Positions 38,075 through 64,000 of a stretch of DNA of 64,000 bases are shown here, in pieces (within the stretch, counting starts at the first letter, position 1; every line of letters begins with the position of its first letter). The translations under genes were made by a program, and so were the position numbers. Below the pieces are notes generated by a model. It worked only from the letters and a program-made list of their open reading frames with translations. It made no database searches and was not told the DNA's origin. This stretch comes from Solanum dulcamara. Its lineage: Eukaryota > Streptophyta > Magnoliopsida > Solanales > Solanaceae. The stretch covers positions 22,229,097 through 22,293,096 of the forward strand of contig NC_077242.1 of the NCBI RefSeq assembly GCF_947179165.1, written 5' to 3'.

Positions 38075-41000
38075 TATAATGACCCTGAAGATTATTTTGA
38101 AATTTTCGATAAAATTACCATTTTACTCCTTCCGTTGGTTTTTCCGAGTAACTTTTAGTTGGATTTGAAAGTTATTTTTGAAAATCTTGTGAAAAGTTGA
38201 GGTTTTGCTTGAAAAAAGGATTTTAAAAGCTTAAGTTGTCAAATTTTAAGTTACAGAGTCATTTGAAGTTTCGAGTCTCGAAATAAAATTCCGTCGATTC
38301 CATCAGTTTTGGATTGTGGAAATTGGTCTAGGAGAGTTGTCAGAATCAGATTTGGAATTGAAACGTGGAATTTAGATCCAAAGTTGGAAATTGAGTTAAA
38401 GTTTGATTCAAGTTTGACTTTGGTCCACATTTGGAGTTCGGGTGCTCAAATTGAATTTCTGATGGTACCAACGATTTTGAAAGGTGATTTTAATGCTATA
38501 AAGAGCTTCATTGTAATTTTTGGAAGTCCCGAGCTTGTTTTGATATTTTAGATGCCTAAGTTGGTTTATTGCGACTTTTCGAGTTTCGGGTCAAGGAGAT
38601 CTCGAATTCAGATTCCTTTGGTTTCATTGAATCTGCAATATCATTCCAAGCTAGTAGCATATTTGGTTTGTGTTTGAAAAATTCCGTATGAGTTTTAGGT
38701 GAGTTTTTAAGGTTCTTGGGTGCTTTGCCGCTGTTTCAGCAAATTGTGGCAACTAAAAGATTCATTATTAGATTTAAAGATCAAAAAATTATTTCAAAAC
38801 TTTTAAAATTTTGAGAATGAATTATAGGACTTATCTGCATATTTTGGTGCATTTTCGCAAAGCAGAGATTGGACTTTTATCGCAAAATAAGAAATAATTA
38901 TTTATCGACCATAAATGATATTTATCTGGGCAAACGAGTTCAAACTTGAGTTTTGATTAAAGGAGAAGGTCTGTATCATTATTTAAGGCATTTAAAAAAG
39001 AATTGGGTCATTTCGCTATCGTATGAGGGATTTATGGCTCTTTTAGTGAAAATATAAGTTGCAGATTTTCTGGTGCTCTGTTCAGTCTTTTTCTGGTGTT
39101 GGTGCATGGACCGCTTAAGAGAACCAGGTTCTCAAAAGAGAACCTCCACCTTAGAGAAGGGACTCACTTAGAAGGGGTTCGTGAAAGTGAACCAGGTTCT
39201 CGAAAATGAACCTCCGCTAAAGCGAAGATCCAGTCGCTTAAATGACATATGAGTGGGTTTAGGCGAGGTTTATGGTATTTTCACCATTTTTGACATTTCC
39301 AAGCTCGATTTAGGTGATTTCTTTGAGATTTTTCATGAAAAAACTATTGAATAATGTATATTTAACACTTTTCCCTAATTTTCATTGAAAATTTTTATAT
39401 TTTAACTTCAAATTGTGGATTTCAAATTGAAGATTTTGGGTTTTCTTGAACATGAACTTTTGAAAGAGAAATGGGGATTTTAAACTCATTTTGACCTCAT
39501 TTTTGAAATGAATTTCACTAGTGGGTTTCTAATTATTTGAGGAACGTTTTTATCTAAAAATATTCAGATTTCAAGATTGTTTTTCGACATGAGATTTTTT
39601 GCCATTTTATCCTTTTCACCCGAATTTCTTAATTTTAGTGTCATTAGATTCAAAATGTGATTGTGAGTCTATATTTAATTAGATTGTGGTGATTTAAAGT
39701 GTTGTTGAAGAAAAAAATGGTGATTTTGGATTGTTCGTGACTTATTTTTGCTAAGGCGAGTGAAATTCTAACCTTTATTAAGTATGTCGAACCTTGTATT
39801 TTTTTGTGTGAGGGGATTATGGTATGTTGGCCATTAGATTGAATTGAATTATATGAGTTGAAGTATGATAGTGGAATCCAAATAGTGGTAATTGTCTAAG
39901 TGTTGTGAATTATGAGACATTGATCTATTGTGTGATTGTGGAATATATGACATCTTATGTGAATATTTATCCTGTTTTACTCATTACTTGTGCATATATT
40001 ATATCTGTGATGACTGCGGAATGATATGAGTGAGGTACTGGATATTCAGACCAAGGTTTCTACCGATCGAGGTGATTTGCCGAGGTTTCTTCAGGCGGCT
40101 GAGGTCTTTTCCGATAGATATTAGCCGCTAATGACACTTGAAAAAGCAGCTTTCAAGGTCTCGTATTCTTTGATCTGGTAAACCCAGAAAGTCAAATCTC
40201 AGAGGTCTCTTTCGGCGGCTGAGATCTCTTCCAACAGATATTGGCCGAGGTCATTTTCGACGGATACATGATCTATGTGAGGCCCTCATGGGCTCTAAAC
40301 TAAGATGATCAGCGGATGTGTATCGTAGGACAAACCTCATGGGCATTCATTTGTTTCTGTGATTGATCATAATCTGAGATTATATGTGTTTGCCTGAGTA
40401 TAGTGATAAGAATGTATTTGTGTCTTCTATCGTGTACTGTCTAGTATACTAGTGCATTTGTGATATAAATTGTATAGATAGGGCTGTCTGCGTGCAAGTG
40501 TGTAGTTGTGGAGGATTATGGTTGGGATATCAGGAGTACCCATGTTCCACATTGCTTTACTTAGGGTTTAGTTTTAATTTTGCTAAGTACCGTGTTGTTG
40601 GTGCTCACTGCTTGCTTTTACATTTATGTAGGATCTGAGCCCGGCACCTCCTACATTTTGTCACGACCCAAGCCTAGGGCCTAGATGTGACATGGCGAAT
40701 GAGGAACCCGAAAGTACCTCAATCAAGCCTCTTAGCATTCTTTTAGCCTTTCATAGGTAATGATGATAAATAAACAAGCGGAAATCATAATAGTAAATCT
40801 TCAACTTACATATGTCCAACAATACCTCTAACTATTAGATTTAACGGAGCTAAGACAAGTCTCTAGCTCACCCTCAATCATAATAGAAGAAATGTCATAG
40901 TAAAATATCTTAACATATCATAAGCTAGAAAGATAAAGGAGTATTATTCCCGGAATATGGGAACTCACCAAAAGTAGTCTTCAATGGAATATCAACTAGC

Positions 41001-43330
41001 CACGTGGAGAAGAACGAGGAGGAGCACTGATCCCTACATGGTGATATCATGTAGGCAAAAGAGTATGCGTTAGTACTTTGAATGTACTAAGTATGTAAGG
41101 ATGCATGAACATTGAGGAAACATTAAAAGTTTATGTAATATGGAACATAATTTAATGTATGCATAATAAATCATATATATATATATCCTTTAAAACATTC
41201 ATTTTGTGGGAAATTAACCATAACCGACATTTAAGACCATGCGAGCTATTACATGAAATCCAATATAACCCCCTACGTTGGCCGGGGAGACTACTTGCCA
41301 GGTAGAACTCCGTCAACTTCATTCATTTCTTTAACTTTAACTTTAAGGGCTATTTATGGATCCATTAGCCTAAGCCTACAAGGGCTCCTATGTTGGCACA
41401 TAGTTAATGAGACAAGGGGTTGCTACTAGAATTCCCTTACCGAATCCCACCTCAATGCCTCATTCGGTGCTAAGTCAATCCCACAGAATAGTTTAATACT
41501 TCAAAATAATTATAGCATATAACTTGAGAATTCAAACATCATATTCGGTAGAATAGCTCATTAAAACATTTGATAATTCAAATATGCAAGAATTGTCCTT
41601 ATTGCATAAAGAATCCATCATTCATATGATTTCATCATTCTTTCATTTCATAAGACTCCCTTTTTTATCATAGATATTGCTTTCATAAATATTTATTTGG
41701 AGTCAAAGCTTTCAAGTCAAACTTTATTAAAAACATAGTAAAACTAGGTGGGTTCAAATCACTTCAACTTACAAATATGTATGTAAATAAATATACATAA
41801 ATACTTTGAAATCCATTAATTAAAAATCATGCTTTAAACAACCCATCATGAATTTTAAGAACCTTTAAATAGATAAATAAAAGAATTACTTGTAAACCAT
41901 CAATTCATACATATGAAATTATGTTGCATCAAAATAGAGCAATAATCATTAGTTTAACCATGATTCATACTATTAAGTAAAATTAAGAATTAACATAAGA
42001 AAATATTACTTGAAATCAAGATATTTAATTGAAAGAGTTTTTGGACTAAATGGGTGGAAGAACCCATGGATAAACACCCACATAACTTAGAGTAAAGCTT
42101 AAAAAAAATAAACATAATTTATCATATAATCAAAATAATTTAGACATGAGAGTGGAAGGAATACTCTCATTGAAACCTTACATACCTGAAGAACGAAGCT
42201 TTAGTTGGTACCGAAAGACTTAATGAACACTCTTGAGTCCTAGTTTCTCTCCTCGCCGGAACGTTTTGTGTACTACCCGGAGTATATGAATCACTGAAAT
42301 AGTATTTCTTCACTACTAAGAACTAAAACTATATTTGAAAATGTGTAAAAAAGTGTATAGAGAGAAGATTTGCTTGAGAAAGCTTGGTGAATAAAATGAG
42401 GAAATAAGGTGGGTATTTATAGGTGGGAAAGAGGGACCTAACAATAAATAAAATAATTATAAAGAAAAATCTAAAAATTTAGTGGAATATATTGATGTCA
42501 TGGATGATGTTAAATGGAGGACAATTTATGTAATGAGTGATGTTAAATGTATCTAGATCTTTCTATGGTAGGTGAAATGAGTTATCTTTGACAGAATACT
42601 CTTTTGGGGAGCTGCATTTGAATAAGATAAATTCCTTATTAGGATTTGGTGTATTCATAAGAATTGTAGATATGGAAGTCTAGTTTTATATCGTTCAGGA
42701 ATCAACCAATTTGGATAAACCTACAGTGAGATATGATTTTTCTTCTATAAACACTTATTTCCGTCACAGCATCCTACCTTACAAAAATTAATTTATTTGA
42801 CCTACTTAACCTCCGAATATTAAATTATGGTCTTCATAAAAGTTGTAGGTAATGATCTTGTGGTTACGTAGAAATTTTAATCACTCAATTTGGATATTCC
42901 TATGAAAAGTTATGCCCAAAGTACAGAGGCTGTATCATGTTTAGGCGAAAATTGAAATATCGTATACAACGTTTTTAGGGGATGTTACACATTTAGTACT
43001 CCATTGATCAGGCCGAGCTTCTGGACATTTGAGAGGTAGAAACTTGTCCTCTTTGGCACACTTTCGTCGTCCATTACTTTATGTTTTGTTCTACTTGAAA
43101 CTGAGACATATATACTTGTATCTTTTCATTTCTGTTGAAATAGTGGCTTGTACATGTGAAACCAAGTATTGGGTAGTTTAGAATCTAATTTCCGCTTATC
43201 CTTATTTATATCATTTTAGACTTTACATTTTCGCTCTTATTTTCGCATATATATAATTGTTTAGACTCTTAGGCTGAATTGTCTTGATGAGTTGGGCGAG
43301 TGCCATCACTCTCGAATTCGGATCGTGACA
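38075..43330 (+). repeat. Second family B solo LTR with AATAC target duplication
   Basis: It starts TATAATGACCC, the family start with the conserved G changed to A, and ends GGATCGTGACA. Perfect repeats AATAC flank it at 38070-38074 and 43331-43335. Without the nested LTR it is about 2.9 kb and aligns with 10864-15875 (same start, palindromic cluster, GGCCGAGGTC array and end). No internal region, so a solo LTR. The frame at 38309-38551 has no resemblance to a known protein. Confidence 0.9.
40659..42989 (-). repeat. Nested family C solo LTR with CATTT target duplication
   Basis: 2331 bp, very similar to 13373-15699 along its length. It is flanked by perfect CATTT at 40654-40658 and 42990-42994. 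It lies inside the family B LTR at a different site from the other nested pair, so the two nestings are independent events. Confidence 0.93.
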
Positions 43331-43388
43331 AATACAGATTACACAAATTAAGTTTATACAAAATACCTGAGATCTTTCTGTTTCATGT

Positions 43389-43630
43389 CATCATATACTA
43401 TTGTTATTATTATATAACTAATATATATAGTTTCTTTTATACAAATATGATTTAGCAAAAATTAGACTTATACAACATACAAGGATTAATATGTTTGGCA
43501 TGTTAACTTGTTTGTGTCCAACTAAACAGTTAACACTTATACATGTTAGTTTACCCCAAATGTATACAAATAAGTATTATATAAATTAGGTTTATACAAA
43601 ATACCTGTGATATTTCAGTTTCACTATTAT
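43389..43630. repeat. Second copy of a 242-bp MULE intron/exon duplication
   Basis: The segment from CATCATATACTATTG at 43389 repeats that at 37886. Subtracting the LTR and its 5-bp duplication gives a 242-bp period. The copies include intron AT-rich text, the GTTAACACTTATACATGTTAG block and an AAAATACCTG splice-donor region on the minus strand. Confidence 0.8.
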
Positions 43631-43980
43631 TAACTGAAGCTTCATCACCATCCTCTCCAGTAGTTGATTCATTATTCGTAGGATTAATTTCTTTTGCTTT
43701 TCTCTTTTTTTAGACCTTAAAATCTACTTGGCCCTTTTGTTTCGACTTAACTGATTTTGCAGCTTTTTCTATTGCTTGTTGTGATTTGTTGAACCTTCAG
43801 TGGGTCGTTTCTACGCTTTGACCTGATCTCATAGTCTTTAGTAGATCTGACATTGTCGATCTCCTTACTTCTTGCAATTGATCCTGTATTTTCTGCCAGT
43901 AATTGTGTTAGGTAGATAGAAAATGATGAAAATTTTTGAGGGAAATAGGCATGTAGTGGTATACCTCGTGTGACTCTCAT
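43606..43980 (-). pseudogene. N-terminal exons of the MULE protease gene
   Basis: The minus-strand start at 43980 gives MRVTR followed by a GTATAC donor. An acceptor near 43893 leads to ENTGSIARSKEIDN and IRSKRRNDPLK, then a lysine-rich and then acidic stretch (INPTNNESTTGEDGDEAS) ending at a donor near 43606. The basic cluster could be a nuclear localisation signal. Stops and a frame shift near 43750-43700 break it. The first exon and its upstream DNA recur at 44545-44580 and 44611-44640. Confidence 0.6.
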
Positions 43981-44540
43981 AGATTATTTGAGAATCAACA
44001 CTAACAATTGATTGGGGAAGACTAATTCTGAAGTTTCAAACTGAAAAAAAAGATGAAAGCACTGAAGAGCACAAAATTTTTCAAATTTGAAAAACAAATG
44101 AAGAAAGAACACACAATGAAGAACTAATAGACAATTTAGCGGTTACCTGAAATGGAGATTATCGATTAGGAGGGAGAGTGATATTGGTGAAAATTCAAAA
44201 TTCATTACATGATGAGATTTTAGGAGCGAATTTTGAGTTGCGTAGATAGAGAAAGGAAGAGAATTGTATAACAAAAATAAAAAAGGAAAGTGGAAACGTT
44301 TTTGATTCTGATACAAATCAGAAAGTGGGGCCTGCCTTTCATAGCAAATTTCATCAAAATATATCCACACACGATAATAAAATAAAACTATACCCATATA
44401 AAATAATAAAGTAGTAATGTTTGCCATTTCATGTAATTTTCCCTACAAATGTGTCAAGTACCCCTAATTCATATCCGAATTACAAATCAAAACCCTAACT
44501 TCAAATTCCCCAATTTTCTTCATCTCATTGTGTTTTGTAA
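43958..44540. repeat. Direct repeat copy 1: MULE terminus plus leader-like flank
   Basis: About 580 bp, repeated at 44610-45190 with mismatches and a deletion of about 26 bp. It contains the first MULE protease exon, its promoter side, the putative MULE end (44443) and a stretch resembling the RECQL3 leader (AATTCATATCCGAATTAC and AAACCCTAAC). The TATA-like element of copy 2 reads TACAAAT here (44444-44450). Confidence 0.88.
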
Positions 44541-44609
44541 TTGTATACCTCGTGTGACTCTCATAGATGGAGTATGTTCATCCATTATTTGAGAATCAAC
44601 ACTAATTCT

Positions 44610-45190
44610 CATGCAATGGTATACCTTGTGTGACTCTCATAAATAGAGTATGTTCATCCATTATTTGAGAATCAACACTAACAATCGATTGAGGAAGACT
44701 AATTCTGAAATTTCAAACTGAAAAAAAAAAGATGAAAGCCTGAAGAACACATAATTTTTCAAATTTGAAAAAAAATGAAGAAAGAAATACAATGAAGAAC
44801 TAATAGACAATTTAGCGGTTACATGAAATGGAAATTATCGATTAGGAGGGAGGGTGAGATTGGTAAAAATTCAAAATTTATTACACGATGAGATTTTAGG
44901 AGCGAATTTTGAGTTGAGTAGAAAAAGAAAGGAAGAGAACTATATAATAGAAATATAAAAGGGAAGCGTACAGAAAGTAGAGCCTACCTTCCATAGCAAA
45001 TTTCATTAAAGTATATCCACACATGATAATAAAATAAAAATATACTATATGGAGTAATAAAATAGAAATGTTTGACATTTCTTGTAATTTTCCCTATAAA
45101 TGTGTCAAGAACCCCTAATTCATATCCGAATTACAAATCAAACCCATAACTTCAAATTCCCCAATTTTCTTCATCTCATTGCGTTTTCCC
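44610..45190. repeat. Direct repeat copy 2, overlapping the RECQL3 promoter
   Basis: Second copy of the block above. Between the copies, the exon-1 segment GTATACCTTGTGTGACTCTC with GTATGTTCATCCATTATTTG is repeated again, so the duplication was stepwise. The block ends in the RECQL3 leader. Confidence 0.88.
45095..45101 (+). promoter_or_regulatory. Candidate TATA box of RECQL3
   Basis: TATAAAT directly next to the MULE-like end (AATTTTCCC), about 140 bp before the leader's splice donor. It would place transcription start near 45125-45135. No experimental support; copy 1 of the duplication lacks the motif. Confidence 0.4.
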
Positions 45191-45553
45191 GGCAAAACCC
45201 TCCATTGGGCTTCTTTTGCAGGAGTTATATCTTTCAGGTATAGTTTCATCTCATGCAATTCATCTTCTAATCATCTTTAGTCTTTACACTTCAATGACAT
45301 TGTTCATTTGTTCCGATTTGTTACTTCTTTCTTTAAAATCGATATAGAATTTGATGTAATGCTATTTTCGACTTGTTTCTTTGAGCTGTTTGTTGTTGCC
45401 CAATATGAAGAGAAATTCGAATTATTTCAAAGTTAGAATTTTGGGCATGTTAGGTATATGTATTTTCTTAAAAATTAAATAAGTTGGTGTCTGGGACTGC
45501 GCCAGTTTGAGGTTTTCATTTCATTGGGTGTTGTTGCAGCTTTGGTGGTGGAA
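45104..45553 (+). other. RECQL3 5' leader with a UTR intron
   Basis: A leader exon up to about 45237 ends TTTCAG before GTATAG. A GT-AG intron runs 45238-45539 (acceptor TTGTTGCAG). The second leader part is CTTTGGTGGTGGAA, immediately before the start codon at 45554. An ATG at 45524 lies inside this intron, so it is not the start. Confidence 0.65.
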
Positions 45554-61947
<16,394 letters not shown>

Positions 61948-62680
61948 GCTTTTGATTCTTAAGAAATTTGACAGATTTCTTTGGCGAAGCAAGTCCCTGT
62001 ATGTTGGCACAATTTTAGTGAGTGTTGTCATGGTATAGAAATTCTAAACGAATTTAAGCTAACTTTGAATACTTTTTTTTTTTTTTTAAAAGAACGTCAA
62101 AAATTCCTAATCACTAGACCTTAGCCTAGAGGTTTTCAGCTTGCAGAAACATAGCTGTGTCTATTTTATATGTAAGTGTTTTCCTACTTGTTTGTGTTGA
62201 GATTTGAGAGGGTGATGGTTTTTGAATTTAGGCTTAAAGTCATATGCGGTATGTCTGCATAATTTACTTAAATTTTACTTAGATACCTCAACTAAGCGTT
62301 TGTATCTATTCTAGAACTTCCACACTTTTGGGTGTGGTTCACGGTGAAAGCATTTAATTAGACATTTTTAAAATTAAAAAAATATCTTTCTTCCTTGTGC
62401 TTGTTGCCATCACTTTCTCCACGTTACTGCCGCCGTCGCCACCGCATCATACATCCTTCTTCTTCTTCCCTTTTTTTCTCTACCTTTACCATCATGGTCA
62501 TTTTTGGGTGGGTGGGGTGGGTAACATTGTTACTGTTAAGTTTTTTTTTATAATTTTTGAATCTAAATAATCTGCCATTGTTGTTTCATACAAAAGAAGA
62601 AAAAGGAGAGAGAGAAATGGTGGGCAGACTGGTTCCGATGGGTACTAGGGGAAACGTTTTTGGTGGGAGGGTCGGTGGAG
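61948..62680 (+). other. RECQL3 3' flank
   Basis: No coding signal. It holds a poly-T tract near 62072-62088, a CT-rich pyrimidine stretch near 62440-62490 and a GGGTGGGTGGGGTGGG run near 62506-62521. No convincing AATAAA signal follows the stop at 61947. Confidence 0.5.
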
Positions 62681-62710
62681 TGTGTGTGTGTGTGTGGGGG
62701 GGGGGGGGGG
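62681..62710. repeat. (TG)8 followed by a run of about 15 G
   Basis: A TG dinucleotide run runs directly into a G homopolymer. It could form a G-quadruplex and is prone to length error. Confidence 0.9.
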
Positions 62711-62936
62711 TTACATAAAAAATATTAATTTAAAATATCTTTTTTTGGATCCAAATAACACACGTCATAATTTAATTTGTTATTGTGTCATGCCTGAGTA
62801 AATTTACGAACTTAATATTTGTGGCTGATTGTTAAAAAAGAAATATCAAATAGATATGCGGAAAGAGCATATATTGGTGCTTTTCTAGAATTGAATCCTT
62901 TCTTTCATAAAATGCTACTAATTCACTATTTCGAAA

Positions 62937-63125
62937 GTTTCCATTATACTCCTTCCATACCATTTGACATAATTGAGCAACAAATTCCCCGTACCCACAA
63001 GTAATGTATGGTGAGGTTAGAATGTGTATAATGTTTCCATTATACACCTTCCATGCCATTTTGACACGATTGAGCGACAAATATCCAGTACCCACAAATA
63101 ATGTATGAGGAAGTTAGAATATGCG
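62937..63125. repeat. 96-bp tandem duplication
   Basis: GTTTCCATTATAC starts at 62937 and 63033. Both copies contain CACAAnTAATGTATG and GTTAGAAT. No known element assigned. Confidence 0.8.
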
Positions 63126-63419
63126 TAAATCTTATTCTTATTTTATGAGGGAAGAAAAATTATTTTTCATAGACCATCTGCTCTAAAAAATATATGTCAA
63201 AACAAGTTTGAAAAATATAAGGTGAAAATAGCTCGGATGAAAAATATGAAAAAGAGATATATATTGACAGCAAAAATAGTAAGATAACCAAAGTAAAAGA
63301 AAAATAACAATGATAAAATTAAAGAATAAGATATCAATAAAATAGATGATAACACTGCAAAGGAAAAGAGAGAGCAGATATGGTACTCAAAGCTAGAATC
63401 ATACTCTCCCACAAGAAAG

Positions 63420-63720
63420 AGAAACTTCTCAACTATTTGCTAACATTTTACCTTAATCCTCACCTCCATGCTCTTTTATCTGAGGTCATATCCATAGTGA
63501 GCTGTAAATGTACCATATATTGTCTAATCACTTCCCTTCAATTCTTCTTTGATCTACCTGTACCTCTCTTTAGACCATATATCTTGCATCTTACTGTGTC
63601 ATACGTGCTCATCTTCACATGCCTGAACCATTTCAGCCTCGTTTTACTCATCTTGGTCACTAAAGAGATCACTTTCGTCTTGCTTAGTATACGTTCGCTC
63701 TTAATCTGATGTCTCCTAGT
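63420..63720 (-). pseudogene. RTE-type LINE C-terminal remnant
   Basis: On the minus strand, KMSKTRLKWFRHVKM, DTVRC and GLKRGTGRSKKN resemble the conserved end of plant RTE-type non-LTR ORFs. Upstream RT is not recognisable. The remaining flank to 64000 shows nothing clear. Confidence 0.65.
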
Positions 63721-64000
63721 ATGACTGAGCATCCAACTAGCATCCTCATTTCTGCTACTTTCATCTTCTAAACGTGTTAATTCTTTACTAATCAACACTT
63801 TATCCATAGAATACAATTGAGCAAACAATAGAAAATAAGCTTGCGTTTGGACATGCAATATAAAGTCATGATTTTAAATGTGATTGGATATGTAATTTGA
63901 GATCTTTGATTTCAATTCCACATTGTCCAAATATTATGATTTGGAATACCAAATCAAGTTTTCAATTTTTTTAAATGTAAGACTTGACTCATAAGTTTAT

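Larger units (their letters stand above)
4280..44443. mobile_element. Kaonashi-type Mutator-like element (MULE), multiply interrupted
   Basis: The host blocks 4280-5598, 8396-10863, 15876-18597, 24281-25487, 36935-38074 and 43331-44443 together form one element. On + lies a MURA-like transposase; convergent to it on - lies a gene with a DUF1985 domain and a Ulp1/C48-type protease. This pairing is known from plant Kaonashi (KI) MULEs. Removing the LTR insertions with their target duplications joins the coding frames. The right end is probably near 44443, where the inward reading GGGAAAATTACATGAAATGG resembles a MULE terminus; a second copy of that end lies at 45094. The left end is not visible because a gypsy element occupies 1-4279. 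Both genes are broken, so the copy is not autonomous. Confidence 0.8.

Noticed and set aside
38309..38551. 80-codon frame as a gene
   Set aside because: Entirely within a solo LTR; the sister LTR does not preserve it as a frame.
45524..45553. Upstream ATG at 45524 as the RECQL3 start
   Set aside because: It lies inside the likely 5'UTR intron (acceptor at 45538-45539), and family proteins begin at the position of the 45554 ATG.

Overview
The window looks like plant nuclear DNA, most likely from a Solanaceae species. The evidence is GT-AG introns, Ty3/gypsy LTR families whose ends read TGTAAYGACC and CGTGACA, SINEs ending in GTTGTTGTT, and a plant RECQL3 gene. I cannot name the species. I saw no rRNA, tRNA, CRISPR or prokaryotic features.

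Layout. (1) 1-4279: antisense Ty3/gypsy element cut by the window edge, with its 5' LTR at 2111-4279. (2) About 4280-44443: one old Mutator-like element (MULE) of the Kaonashi type. It carries two convergent genes: a MURA-like transposase on + (4785-10034) and a DUF1985 plus Ulp1-like cysteine protease on - (from about 43980 down to 15925). Roughly 10 kb of MULE sequence is split into six blocks over 40 kb by later insertions: a solo LTR (5599-8395), a solo LTR with another solo LTR inside it (10864-15875 holding 13373-15699), a young chromovirus (18598-24280), a young element with 3873-bp LTRs (25488-36934), and a second solo LTR holding a solo LTR (38075-43330 holding 40659-42989). Most insertions have readable 5-bp target duplications (CAATC, AATAC, GGTTT, CATTT). 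Both MULE genes are decayed, and many of their stop codons can be explained by C-to-T or G-to-A changes.

(3) 43958-45190: a direct duplication of about 0.6 kb that contains the MULE terminus, the start of its protease gene, and the promoter and leader region of the next gene. (4) 45104-61947 (+): RECQL3, a RecQ-family DNA helicase. I reconstruct 19 coding exons giving 731 codons plus a stop, with a 5'UTR intron and two micro-exons (8 nt and 4 nt). A 179-bp tandem duplication copies the splice acceptor and first half of exon 9. Its introns hold a MITE, SINEs, an internally deleted Ty1/copia element and an L1-type LINE remnant. (5) 61948-64000: 3' flank with simple repeats, a 96-bp duplication and an RTE-type LINE remnant.

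The only gene that looks intact is RECQL3. The rest is a nested transposon cluster next to it. The parts most worth checking are the Kaonashi-type MULE as host of the nest, the MULE/RECQL3 promoter duplication, and the unusual splicing architecture of RECQL3.
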